From Hemibagrus wyckioides (taxonomy: Eukaryota > Chordata > Actinopteri > Siluriformes > Bagridae): 64,000 bases of DNA. Both the position numbers and the translations under genes were made by a program. Shown one piece after another: positions 18,540 to 31,400 of this stretch (positions within the stretch are counted from its first letter, which is position 1; the number at the start of each line of letters is the position of its first letter). Below the pieces are notes generated by a model. That model did no database searches. It was not told the origin of the DNA and saw only the letters and a program-made list of their open reading frames with translations. The DNA lies in assembly GCF_019097595.1 (NCBI RefSeq), contig NC_080726.1:10018205-10082204 (forward strand), written 5' to 3'.

Positions 18540-20019
18540 ACTCTTAAAAAGTATACTCACTTAAGTGTTTTAGACATCTTGATATTGTTTTTACAGGTCT
18601 ATTCCTCTTTTCAGAATGCCTGACGCGTCTGAATGAAAAGGAATATTAAGTTCAGGTATTGTAAAGGAGACCACCCCACTAGAATGTATGCCGTGACTGA
18701 GGTGTAATTTTCCTCTGACATTTGTGTGAAGCATAATTAAGCCTTTATTTATTTGTCCTATAGGAGACCGCATATGACACTTGAGTTCTTTCTTAAATGG
18801 GACTGCATATTCATGTATTTACTTCATGCATTTTGCCCATCATGTATTGTACATCCATAGACACAGCACTGAAAACAGCTTATGGTTAACTTTTTTCACT
18901 CCAGTTCACTAGCGATCACTTAAAAATGCTTGCTGTGACTTTCATGGAACAGTTCATTCGCAGCAGAATGTAAAAAAAAGAAAAAGAAAATGCAGCTCTT
19001 ATTTTTTAAAACTGGATTGCCAAATGACATTCATTGTGTTTTTCTGTGTGCTGGTTATCATGGGATTACAAGCTGGTGATGCATGACCTTCAGTGCTATT
19101 TGCTGTACATAATGAGGCTATGAATATGTACATAAACGGGACTATAGAGTGAACAGAGGAAGTGTGATGGCCTCATCATTTCGGGTGACTTGTTAAAGTG
19201 GAAATGACAGATGATTAGGATGAGAGAAAACCTCGTTTGATGCTTTGTTTCATATGAAAGTAGTAAGGAGTGCTTGGAGCTTGGCCTTTCATAAATTCTC
19301 CTTCAGACTACATGTACATATCCTGTGTTGATTCACACATCATTTAATAAGTGTTGTCTGGGGGGAAAAAAAAAAACGAAACCCAACATAGCTTGGCGAA
19401 GAGCAGGCTGCAGTCCTCATCTTCAGAACCCTATCACGTAGGATCTGTAGCGTTATAACAGCATCAGTTCTGCTGACCAGACTTCATTTCAATCTTCTGC
19501 ACTTCTTTGCTTCTTTCCCCACTTAAAAACTCCTGTAAGTCCGACTTCTTGCTTTTGGCGCAGTTGGTTCGTTACTGATTCTGGGAGTGTCTCAGTGCAG
19601 CATTGGGCCCGCAGCCTTGTCTTCTTATATCTCTCTCTCTCTTTTCACCCCTCCCTTGGCTGCATCTGACTGCGCAGCTCTGTTTGACATGCAGAGTGTC
19701 TGCGGGGGCCTCCACACGGCTAAAGGGCAAAGCACCCAAACACACGCTCTGGCCAGACCTCACACTCCCAGCTGTACCTGACCAGAGTTCATAAAAGATG
19801 AGGGTCTACATCTGGAGCCTGGTTTAAAAAAAAAAAAACCTGAACATCTCATGAAGAGAGAAATTAAGGCTCACTTTGAAACTTGGAGAGGACAAAATGA
19901 GACAGAATCGCAGAACGGACATCTTTACCCTATTGATCAAGACAATTGTGGATTGTCACTGTGTGAGTGAAGAGGATGTTCTTCTAAAGGAATTCACGGA
20001 CACTGGCTATTGTCTGTGT

Positions 20020-20021
<2 letters not shown>

Positions 20022-20064
<43 letters not shown>
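20022..20064. repeat. (CA)n microsatellite
   Basis: About 20 perfect CA units. Confidence 0.95.
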
Positions 20065-20065
<1 letters not shown>

Positions 20066-20794
20066 CGTGACACGTCGTTCGCCTTTTCTACCCAACAACT
20101 CTACTTCTTTAGTATGCAATTCCTTTAGTCGTCAGGAGGGAATGATCCTCACACTAATGAACTGGGGCCTGCCACTTGAATGTAAAACAGGACTTAACCC
20201 GTCTTCAATGTCATAGCCCCTCCCTGGGGTTCCTTGAAACAACACAACAGTGCTGCCATAACTCGCACGCCTCGCTTTTCAATCACTCTGTCCGCCTTTT
20301 GTCTCGACCCTGCGGCCCGTTACTTTGACAGCGGGCTTCTAACCGAGCGAGCTTCAAAGCTGAGAGTTATAAATCTATATGCAGATTACCACCAGTGCTG
20401 TTCAGATCACTGTAGTCATAAAGAGGATGATGAAATGACAAACACTAGAGCTGGGTGACTGGAGTTTGACTGACCACTTTGGTTCGCTCATGCTACATTC
20501 AATTAACTACCATGTTCTCTCTTTCTGATGTTCTGATGTCTTGATATTGTTGAAGGATCTTTTTTCAACCCTATATAGCACATCTGTAGTGTAGATATGA
20601 TTACCAGAAAAAACATTTTCATGTATTGAAATAAGTACAAAAACCTATTTACTTGAAATTCACTTATCTAAAGGCAGTCATAAGGACAGTCGATAAACAT
20701 GTAAAACACTCACGAAGTCTTCCGTCAGTAGTATTTATAAATAAAGCTGATCATCTGTACAATCCAGATATCCTAAGAGCTCACAGACACAGAC

Positions 20795-21090
20795 GTGACC
20801 GAAAAAGGAAAACAGCCTGAAAACTTGACAGATTCTGCAAGACTCTAGAATGATAAATTCTTACAAAATCTATATCCCAGTTTGTTTTTTGATGATGGAG
20901 GTGAAGAATGTTGTCTTGCATATCACTCCAAAAGCCCTGGTCCAGTTTGGTTGATATCTTCTGACTGTAAAGGCCATAGCATACAAATATCATTTTCATT
21001 CTCATCAAAATATTTAATGATCCCCAATTCCATGGCCTGTGGATCATCCTGGAAGAGACCACTCCCATCAAAGGTGATCAGTCAAAGGAA
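20795..21090 (-). mobile_element. Tc1-like transposase relic
   Basis: Read on the - strand, 'caggatgatccacaggccat', 'tattttgatgagaatgaaaa' and 'tatgctatggcctttacagtc' match the DDE region of the same fish family as 27330-27815 ('caggatgaccctgcccccat', 'atgctatgggcttcacagtc'). Stops and substitutions are frequent. No termini were identified. Confidence 0.6.
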
Positions 21091-22117
21091 CTTGATTGAG
21101 GATTGATTTGCAGTGACCTTTCTCTCTACGTGGACTCGATCCAACACAGCAAAATAAATCCCCCAAAACATTTAAACTCTGTCCACAAAGTTATTAAAGT
21201 TTTACCATTAATTTGTTACCTGTCTGGATGTGTGGTTTAGTTGTAATCTATTGTGCTGTTGCTATGGCAACAGGGGAGCTACCGAAAAAAAAAACAAAAA
21301 AAAACCCTACACCTCTTCTGTTTTCTCAAATAAAGCAACAATCAGATCAATCTGGAAGAAAATGAACAGGGTAGAAAAGTCAGTTCACTGAAGGGGAAAG
21401 GACACACGATGCTACTCTTACTGGTTACTTCTGATTTGTTGCACATCACATTTATCAAAAACAACCTTCATAAGCCTCAGTCTTGCGAGGCAGTAGAGAT
21501 CCTGTGACTGCTGGAGATTTGTGTGAATTTGAGTCCCTGATGTGGAAAATGAAGTATGGAGTGTTTGATCAATCAGCACTAACGTGTGTTCAAATTCTGG
21601 CTGGATCTGAATCATCAAGATGAAAAGTATTGCGTTTGTGTTGACAAAGTACGAGGTGAATCAGTATTTAATATCAGACAGTATGTTCATCACAATTAGG
21701 TATTTTGTGTTCCTACTAGTTCATTTAATATACTTTCTTTTCCTTTCAGGTAAGTCGTTAAAGTGTAAAGACTAAATTTCTGGTAAGAATCTGAGTACAG
21801 ATGTCTATAAAAAAATCTTTCCTGAAACTTGGAGTTTATTCTTATGTGAACATGGGAATTATAAACTTATTGAAACATAACAAGGAAAAAAAAACCACTC
21901 CACTACAGGAATAGAGTTTATTATCTGTCATCTGTATTATCATTACAATAATCTTTACAGATTTTCATTTTTATTTATTGTTGATACCATTGTGTTTTCA
22001 CAAACATTTCAACATAAAAAGGTTAGATTCACAGTGATGGAAAAAGTTAGAGAGACCACAATCTCATGAAACATAGAACAAAACGTGTGTGTCCTCCCAA
22101 TAATACACACACACACA

Positions 22118-22766
22118 CACACAGACTCACTCACTCATAGACTTACTGATTCATTCAATCACACTTTCTTTTTTAATCAGTGATTCACTGACTCATTCAC
22201 TCACATTCACAGTCATTCAATCACTCATTAATTCACTCACTCATTGACTAACTGACTCAATCACTCACTCACTCAGTGACTCATTGTTGAAACTCACTGT
22301 TTCACTGGCTCCTACACTGATTCCTTCACTCACTCAGTGATTCATTAGCTCAGTCACTCACAGTCATTCACTGATTCATTCACTCACTCATTGACTCACT
22401 AAATCATTCACTCACCCAGTGATTCACTGACTCATTCTCTCACCCATTCAAGCACTCATTGACTCACTGATTCATTCACTCACTCAGTGATTCACTGACT
22501 CATTCACTCACTCTCTCAGTCATTCAAGCACTCATTGACTCACTGATTCACTGGCTCACTGATTCCTTTACTCACTCAGTGATTCACTAACTCATTCACT
22601 CACTTTCACAGTCATTCACTGATTCATTCACTCACTCACTGACTCACTAAAGCATTCACTCACCCAGTGATTCACTGACTCATTCTCTCACTCTCACTCA
22701 TTCTCACTCACTGTCTCACTAGCTCAGTGATTCATTTACTCACTCAGTGATTCATTCACTCACCTC
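22118..22766. repeat. cryptic tetranucleotide satellite (TCAC/TCAT) with higher-order repeat
   Basis: About 650 bp built from cact, cattc, gatt and gact words with a tendency to 4-bp register, following a (CA)n at 22103-22124. A larger unit of about 245 bp occurs twice: 'ctgattccttcactcactca' begins at 22317 and near-identically at 22559, and 'ctgattcattcactcactca' begins at 22371 and again at 22619. It has no coding signal and lies in the tmem160-npas1 interval. Confidence 0.85.
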
Positions 22767-23846
22767 TTCACAACATATGTGCACTAATAAGTAAAACACA
22801 AAAGGCGCATCATTTAGAGTGAAAACTTATGGCCATTTACATTTAAAAATGATTCTTTTGGCACAGACACATAAAAATGGTAGGATTTCTCATGTAACCC
22901 CTTTTGTTAACAAAGAATCAGCACACAGAATATCAGTTGAGCAGTGTAGTATGCCTTTATCTGAATGTTTTGACTGTAAGGACCACTTGGGTATGCTCCC
23001 TTTTCAGTGATCGCATCTGTGTTCTTACATTTCCTTTTTTTTTTTCATTTTGTTATAAAAAGTACTTTTTTATTGACCACAGTCTTATCAACTTCTTTTT
23101 TTTTCTTTTCATACGCTAGAGAAAAATGGAAAGTGTGGTCATTAATGAAGTGCTATATATTCAAAGCCAGACGCTTGAACGTAAGTGCTTGGACGTGATA
23201 GATGATGATGAAAGACGTTGTTTTCACCCTCCCACCCAACTGACCCTAAATCCCTATAAGAGGTTAGTTAAAGTTCATGACAGTAAATTTGTTCACAATA
23301 TGTGTATAGGGCTTTGGAGCCTTGCATGTATGCAGTCTTTAAATACCAAATATTTTAAATATGGTTGCACTGTCTGGAGTTATTCATTTCCTGTATGCTC
23401 ATGAGAATAAGAGACTAATACTGCATGGTTTTGTAGAAAAAAAATACTAGTGTTTAAATCTGTAAAAGAGGCTTAGTTGTGATTACTCCATGAAGGGACT
23501 GTGCTTTCGTATTTCAGCCTTGATTTTTTTTTTTTTTTCTTGTTTGGCAAATGTCCTGATATTCCAATGCACTCCAAGGTTCTTTTAGTTCATGTAAATA
23601 TTCCCTTCTGGAGTTTTATATGAATGTGTCTGTCTGTTATGATGAGCTCCATTTGTACAGTATGGCTTTTCCTGCATATCCAGAGAGAGGAAGACCTGTG
23701 CAAACGCATGAGCTACCCGGAAAGGATGCTGGGAAGACTGTATGACAAGCCTGCACCCCTTCCCTATCATTTCCTTTAGTTTTTATTTTCCAGTGTTGTG
23801 CTACCGATCTCTTTCTTCTCTCTCTTATTTACAGTCTATGTTTTTC
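22767..23846 (-). other. npas1: npas1 downstream flank / possible 3' UTR
   Basis: Sequence after the npas1 stop (read on the - strand). An AATAAA lies at 23782-23787, only 60 bp past the stop, and other candidates are farther left. The 3' UTR length is therefore undetermined. No other gene was found here. Confidence 0.35.
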
Positions 23847-24805
23847 TCAGTCCTCATCTGTCCCTGCTGCTCCTCTTAGTCCGTTCATGCAGAAGGGAAG
23901 AGAGGGAGCGAAGGGAGGCTCGGAAGGAGAGAAGCCGCTGAAGGGTGGTAGAGCGGCGATTCTCTGCAGGTGTGGAAAGAAAGTGGGTGATTTGGGGGCA
24001 TGGTCCAGACGTGGCCCCTCGGCATGGCCGGTGGGCAGCTCCGGAGGCGCGTAGCGGATGGTGCTCGGAGCGTAAAGACTCTGAGGCCCTGGAGGGCCGA
24101 GAGCGAGAGGGTGGAACAGTACACGCCCGGCTGCTCCACCCGCAGCTAGTCTCTGAAGAAGCTCGTAATCAGGCGTGCGGCCTCCGTGGAGGGAACGATC
24201 TTCCCTAGGCAGGGGTGAAGCTGAAATGGGTGAGGGAGGGCTGAAAAGACCCTTAACTGGAGCTTCTGTGGTGACTGACTCAGAATCTTGGGATGGGGGG
24301 CTGCTGCCATTTATACCCCTATTGGACTGAGTGTTACTCCAACGCCCTCCAGTGACTGAACAAACTCCAACATTCAACATCTCCTGTTCAGTTTTAACGC
24401 TAGAGCTGGCAGTGCTGGTTACTACACTCTTCAGCTGCTGGATTACAGCACGACCGTTACGGACTTTCCCCGTCTCGCTGTTCTTCTTAGAAGCTCCCAC
24501 ATCGGTCTTCAGTCTCTTGCTGTTGCCATTGTGCTCCCACTCCTCTTCCTTGTCCTCCTCTTCCTCTTCATCAGCTTCACTGTCACTGGCTGAGTCTGAG
24601 GAGCCAGACAGGCTGTCCTCTCTATGCCGGAACACCTCGAGTTGTCTTCTTGTTTGTGGAGGTGTATTTTCAGGGCTGGAGTGGTGAGGCCTCTTCCTCC
24701 TGTTTTCTGATTGGTTAGGAGCAGGGTGAGTGAAAGAGTCTCTCCCTTTGCGCTCAGACTCATTTCGTCCAACTCCCCCTTTCGTCGGGTGGGCACCATT
24801 CGGGC
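23847..24805 (-). CDS. npas1: npas1 coding exon 11 (terminal, 319 codons)
   Basis: Acceptor 'ctactttccag' before GCCCGAATGG; stop TGA at 23849-23847. It encodes residues 448-766: a Ser/Pro-rich region, basic NRRKRP (possible nuclear localisation), the Asp/Glu run [16 protein letters not shown], a possible sumoylation-type VKTEQE, the conserved [14 protein letters not shown] and [14 protein letters not shown], and the end GAAGTDED. Confidence 0.93.
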
Positions 24806-25377
24806 CTGGAAAGTAGAGAGAATTTACATAATAAAGACAAAATGCAGTGTTGATGTACAGTATATATCTTTTTAAATATATATATATATAATAATAATAA
24901 TACAAAAAAACTGGTACTGGTTTTAGTAGCCAGCAAGTGAATTTAGGAAAGAAACAAATAAGAGGAACAAAAACTCAACAGTTTGGTAACAGTGTGATTA
25001 TGATACTGTTATGATAAGAGTTATATGTGTAATATATTGTTTATTCATGAACTAAACATGTGACTACTAAATCGTTCACTGCACATTAACTATTTAATAA
25101 ACAAACTGCAACGTTTCATGCAGTGAAATAAATATATCACCAGTGTACTCACAAAAAGCCTGTTAAAATCATTCCATACAAAAGTGATATATAATCAATA
25201 TATATATATACATGCATTGCTTTGAGAAAAATAAGTTAGTTATATTTGTTACAAACATGTTATAAATATATGTTCACACAAATGTACACAAATATACTGC
25301 TCAAAATGTGTAATAATAATAATAATAATAACAATAATAATAATTATTACTACACATTTTGAGCAATATATTTGTGT

Positions 25378-25422
<45 letters not shown>

Positions 25423-28400
25423 TATTATTATTATTATTATTATTATAATTATAATGTTAAATAAATAAACAAACAAACTAATAAATAAATAAATTTGAAA
25501 ATCTGTATCTGCTACAACATTACTAAATACCAAACCTTTTCACCTCAGTGAAAGACAGTATGAATAGATAGAAGGTAAAACTGTATAATTCCAAGGTCTT
25601 GAAGTGTGTAAATGTTTGTCATTTAGATTATTAAATGCTGGTAATGGACGCCTCAGAAGTAAAGAAATGTATGTATTTGTAACTACATGCCATACCGTGT
25701 GCCTTTGGAGAGATCTCTCGAGTGGAAGAGCTTGCCCGAAGACGCTCGGCTTTCAGGCTTTCTGGGAGTTGTAGTAAATCCAGTGGCATGTCGGGCATCT
25801 CTGTCCGACTGAGCGAGGAGAAATATAAAGAGAAAGATTATATTCACACAAACTGTACATTTTGTTTACAGTCTGCGTTGAATTATTATTTTGTTAGATG
25901 TGAACATCAGGCTACAGCACAGGTGCTATTTTGCTCCCACTCGATTAAATATGCTTAACTGACTCATTTACAGCTATGAGCAATTAATAGACAACGTGTA
26001 TTTTTCTCCACAGTATACGCAAATGACAGGGGATTGAATCATGTTACTCCCCCACCCTGTCTCTCATGCACACTGTACACACACCTCCTTTCCATGCAGA
26101 AACACACTTAAAGCCCTTGTTAAGAGTGCTGCTCCAACAGGGTGCTGTAGAAGTTAATTAGCTCTCATAATTACAGTGTTAATTAACTAAAACACCATTC
26201 AGCCAGAAAATCTTGACATCCATTTGGTGTAATTATATATCGCCAGCCCAATTATCATTGTAATTCAGCCTGCTCGTCTGGTTATTGTCTGCTTTATGTG
26301 TATGCGTGTGTGTGCGTTTGTGATGCACACATACACTCACAGAGACAGAGGAACTGACTAAGAGTTGTTTGAGCTTATTAGCATTTTTTTTTTACACATT
26401 CAAGCGTACACACACAGACCCACCCACCCACACAAGCACAAACGCAATGAGAGGGCAATCAGTGACCCTCTTCTTAAATAAAATGGACGCAGGGGCAGAC
26501 AAAAATCTCCCATGAAGCCATTAGAGAGCTGACCTGAGTATGTAGTTGACCCAGATGACGTTGCGTTCATGGGGTGCTTTGTGGTTGATGGACACAGTGG
26601 CACATGACTGGACCCACAAATACCCGCCTCTCCTCTGCAGCCAGCGGTAGTAACCAGTCACAACCTGACCCTTCCTCAGCACTGATGAAACACACACATT
26701 AACAAAAAGGGTATGGCCACAGAAATCATCCCAGGATTACAGAATTCAGGCACCTGACTGAAAATTACATGCAACTCATAATGGCTAGGGGGCGCTGTTG
26801 ACAAAACTGCTGTTGGACGCTTTCTCTTTGGATTGCTTTGGATAACGAGTGAGACTGAGAGCATCTGGCCTTTGTATAATCAAACTGTCAGCTTTTTCTT
26901 CATCTTCTGTGATCTGTCTACTTTTTTTTCGGTTTTTGCTTTGCTGTAATAACTTTCGTTTCCCATCTGTTAAATCCCACACCGGGCTTCACAAAGACTT
27001 TCATTGATCTTTGTGTTTGCTTTCTGCTTTCCCTGTATTTTTATTAGTTTCTAATTATAAGCTGTTGAGACTCTGGCAAATGTACAAACAATAAAAAAGG
27101 GAAAAGGAAAGGGAAAACAGAAAGAAAGAAAGGCTCACGGTCTTCGTGGCTTTGCCGGATGAGATCTAGGTCTTCCACATGGATGAAGTGGTAGCAGGTG
27201 TGTCCTACCACCTCAGCTGGGCTCAGGTCCATGTATTCTGAGATCCTGCATTAAACACATACAAACAGGTGACAAATGAAAGGAAACCAGGGATAAATGA
27301 GAGGGGCAGCACAAGGGTGTAAAATGTATCCTTTGGGGGCATTTTGTTTTGCTGCCAAGGATTGGGTCCACTTCTCCCCTTACAGTAACTGCAAATCAAT
27401 ACAAAGTTCTTCTGACTGATCTTCTTTCTATTGAAGGGTGGACTGGAACATTTCTGTACTGATGGCTGTGGTCACTTCCAGGATGACCCTGCCCCCATCC
27501 ACAGGACACAAAGTTCACTTAATGGTTTGATGAGCACATAAATGATTTAAAGCCTATGCTATGGGCTTCACAGTCACCAAATCTCAAGCCGACTGAACTC
27601 TTATAGGGGATTTTGGTGTGGCGTGTTAGATGGCCATCATTATCAGAACTCTAACTAAAGGGAATATCTTTTAGAAGAGCTCTCTTCATCCATCTAGTAC
27701 ACTTCGGAGGTGTGTAGAAAATATGCCAAGGCACACTAGAGCTCTTCTGGGGGCTTGTGGTAGCCCAACACCTTACTAAGACTGTATGTCGGGTTTTCCG
27801 TTCATTTATCAACCGTCTGTATTGCTAACACATGCCATAAGGACAAAGGCTTGAACCAAGCAAACAATAATCAGATTTTAGCCAACTAGCAACTGACTAA
27901 TCTCTACTCCCTGAGCAAATTGTGGTTAGATCCAAGCTGAGTCAATGATGATCGTCCACACAGCAAAATCCCAGGTGCTGAATTAACTGTAAAAGTGTAT
28001 TTTCTGCAGGATGACTTTTATTAACATTCTATGTCAGCAGTTCTACAAGCAGGGTCCAGGAACCCCCAGGGATGCATAATATAACCAGGAGGTCTTCAGT
28101 TTTATTATTTTCTTTAATAATTTCTATCACAATTTACTGCTATCTATCTACATTAACTACACTATTTACAAAATGGTTTCTACAAAAAAGGTTTTAGGTA
28201 AAAGTTCATAGTGTGCTTATGTTCCTATGTTGGATCACTCTTTTAAAAGGAAGCCCTTAAAGTTCTCCCTTAAATTTTAAGGTTACCCTAGAGGTACAAA
28301 ACCGAAAATCTTTTACATCTTTATTATACAACCTACTGTTTTATAGTTGTGTGAGTATAGCTTAAAAACAAGCAAAAAAGGTCAATTTGAATCTATCCGC

Positions 28401-31400
28401 AATTTACATTTTCATGGAAAATGCCATTAATATGATGCAGAATAAATAAATGTAAAGGAATCTCTGGTTAGCAAGGTTAAGGGTTACAGGTTTAAGTTTG
28501 GCACAAGATTTCACTGTGCATTTATTGTAACATAAGAAATAAATTACTGGGAAATTCATTTGATGAATTTGTTGAACCTGTGAGAAATATTTTTAAGAAT
28601 GAATACGTTGTCGATTGTGCAGATATCAAGGTTAAGGTTATGTACCTCATGGGTATTTTTGCATTCAAATAAGCAAAAATCTCATTAAAAGAGTTAGTTT
28701 TGCTAATTTAAGTCATGATTTCAGGCTTTGTGCTTGTAAAAGCGCTTGTAAAGAAAAATCAATGCATTACATGTATATTATCTAATCTAATATTTCACAG
28801 CCATTTAGAGCAAAGACAGATCAGTGTTGTGTGGTGAGACATTACCTGTTCTCACAGTAGGTGATCTGGAGGTCCATGTTGACCCGAAACACAAACATGT
28901 GACTCTCCATGCGCACCTCGTTGAGAGTGGAGGGCGGGAGGGTATGAGCAAGAGCCACCAGTCCCATTGGCCGATGGAGTGAGCGTGAAGAGCCTGGGAC
29001 CAGGGCTGGCCGACAGCGAATCCGGCCAGTAACATGGATCACCTGACAGGAAGTTAATTCAAAATGACATTTAATATAACTAATTATATTAAAATGGAGG
29101 ACACTACTACACTAGGACAAAAGGCAGTGTTTCATTAGATAAAATTACTAATAGTAATTCAGCAATGCTACGTCAGGATTAAAATACAACAGGAACACTC
29201 TTAATACTCAGCAGCAAGGTGGTGTGATGTGACCTAACTTGAAGTGGAGTGAGTGTTTCCACCCAAAATTTTCCTATAACCTACAAATATCCTATTTTTA
29301 ATTATTTAAATGACATAGTGTGCATTTTTTCATTAATGTTCCTGTTATCTGTTATAAATATTTGATCCTTCACCTGTCCCTTTTACACTTCTACCTCACC
29401 TGGCTTAAGAAGGATTGAATTATTATCTGGGAAAAGCTGGATAACAAAAAACACATAAAGAGCAATGTATGGACTTAAACAGAAAGCCACTGTGAGTTAA
29501 GGCAGTATATTTCTTAATGACTATAGTGGCTCTGGGAAACTGGGGCTGTATGAGAGCTTAGACTCACCTTATAACCAGAGGATTTGACATGTAGGCCGCG
29601 CTTAGTAAGAGTGGATTTCATCCGAACAAAGAAACCTCGCTCTGTTGGTTCATCTCCGGATGATAGCGGACTGGAGGGGGCTGTGGGAGAAATGACAGAA
29701 GAGTATATCATCTCACATAAATACCATATGTTCACAACGTGAGTGAAAAGTAACAAACAAACAAAAAAATACCTAACTCACTAATGATAAGGTTACCTGG
29801 TTCAGGTGTGCCAGCCAATGAGGATGTAGAGGCGGAACTTGAAGCACTTTCCTGGGCAGTCTGGCAGCCCGCCTCTGTGCGGAGGTGTGGCTTAATTCCC
29901 AACCGCTCTGCCATCTCCACATGGTCTGCAGGATGGATGTAGTCAAACACACTACTGCCTGTTAATTCCACCTAAAAACACAAACACACACAGTGAGTTC
30001 ACAGAGCTTTATAACATTACACTGATCAGCCATAACAGTAACAGGTTCATTACAATGGCACCCTTGAAGGGGTGGGATATATTAGGCAGTAAGTGAACAG
30101 TCAGGTCTCAAAGTTGATGTGCTGGAAGCAGGAAATGGGCATGTGTACGGATCTGAACGACTTGGAGGAGGGCCAACTGTAATGGCTAGACACCAGAGTC
30201 AGTGGGCATCTAAACCAGCAGGTCTTGTAGAGTTTTCTGAATATGTGCTGGACAAACAAGTGTAATCCACGGAGATTTCAATTTATAGGACTGCTAACAA
30301 CTTGGTAACAGATACCACAGAACACCTGCAGAGGTCTTGTGGAGTTCATGCCTCGATGGGTCAGAACTGTTTTGGCAGCACGAGAGGGCAGGTGGTTTTT
30401 AATGATATGGCTGATCAGTGTATATGTTCACATTGCCAGCCTTTTACTGTACACCTCTTTCCTGTCAATTAATGTCAGTCCTCTTTCACACCATTTAACA
30501 GCGACCTGTTTTAAGACCACTTATCTTGCACTGGCTGGATTTCTTATGAACTCTCGTTGAGGTCGTTGCATTTTATATTTTTAGTAAGAGTATGAGAGAC
30601 TGCTGAGTTTGAAAATCCCATCAGTTTTGCTGTTCTTAATAACCGGAGACCATGGCACCTGGCACAGCCTATCACACACCATTCCGAGACACATAAATCT
30701 TACTCATTTGCCAAGTTACAGTGTCTTGAGCCTCAAAAAATGTTTTCATAGAATGCCTTCTCTAGTATATGATTAATATAAGATTAACATGTTTAGTTTG
30801 TGTTCCTTAAACAGAAATTTTCTAAAATACATACACACACACACACACACACTCACATGGTTAAGCTGGAGTGACAACTAACATCAGAGATAAAAGCAAC
30901 CTCTCACATAAATCATTAACCACACCATAGCATGACCTCCATGTAATATTCTATTTGCTGCACATTACAAAATGTATAAGGAAAGTCAAAGCGCATAATA
31001 ACTCAGGGTTATAGAACCTCCTGCCACATTTCCTATAATATCAGCTCGAAAGAACTGAACTAAAGCCAACACTTGAAATAAAATCTAAAGCATTCTTCCA
31101 TCCACTTTCTGTCTATTGCAAAGTGCAATGCTTCAAAAGTTTAAGATAAGAGTAAGATTATGATAAAAGTCATACTTTTGTTGATCCCTTTTCCTTTCCG
31201 GATCAAGAAAAAAAAAAAAAAACTAATGGCATGGGTCAGATTTCATTCCATCTTGATAAAAAGCCAGTCTCTCCCTCACACCCTTGTCTGCGGGACATAC
31301 CCATTTATTACAGGATTAGATCCATTTACTGAAGGATTTTATAGGATTTTCCGCCGGCCTTCAAGGACACTAATGCCCGCGAAAAAAAGGAGCCGGTTGG

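Larger units (their letters stand above)
16891..20790. other. convergent intergenic region, left part
   Basis: No gene supported. It holds a short (GATG)n (17418-17440), an (AAAT)n run (18492-18537), a (CA)n (20022-20064), and a CpG-containing block at 19560-19790 whose frames show no conserved protein. The remainder is ordinary AT-rich sequence. Confidence 0.55.

Noticed and set aside
19560..19790. Possible small exon or CpG island in the tmem160-npas1 interval
   Set aside because: It has some CpG and several overlapping short frames, but no conserved peptide and no consistent splice sites.
22118..22766. CRISPR-like repeat array
   Set aside because: There is no constant repeat with unique spacers, only degenerate 4-5-base words and one 245-bp duplication in a vertebrate genome.
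23126..23404. Plus-strand frame of 92 codons as a small gene
   Set aside because: It has no recognisable domain or splice signals, is AT-rich, and lies in the npas1 3' flank.
24331..24687. Antisense coding gene over npas1 exon 11
   Set aside because: The frame mirrors Ser/Glu codon runs of the real exon and lacks homology. Kept only as a low-interest note.
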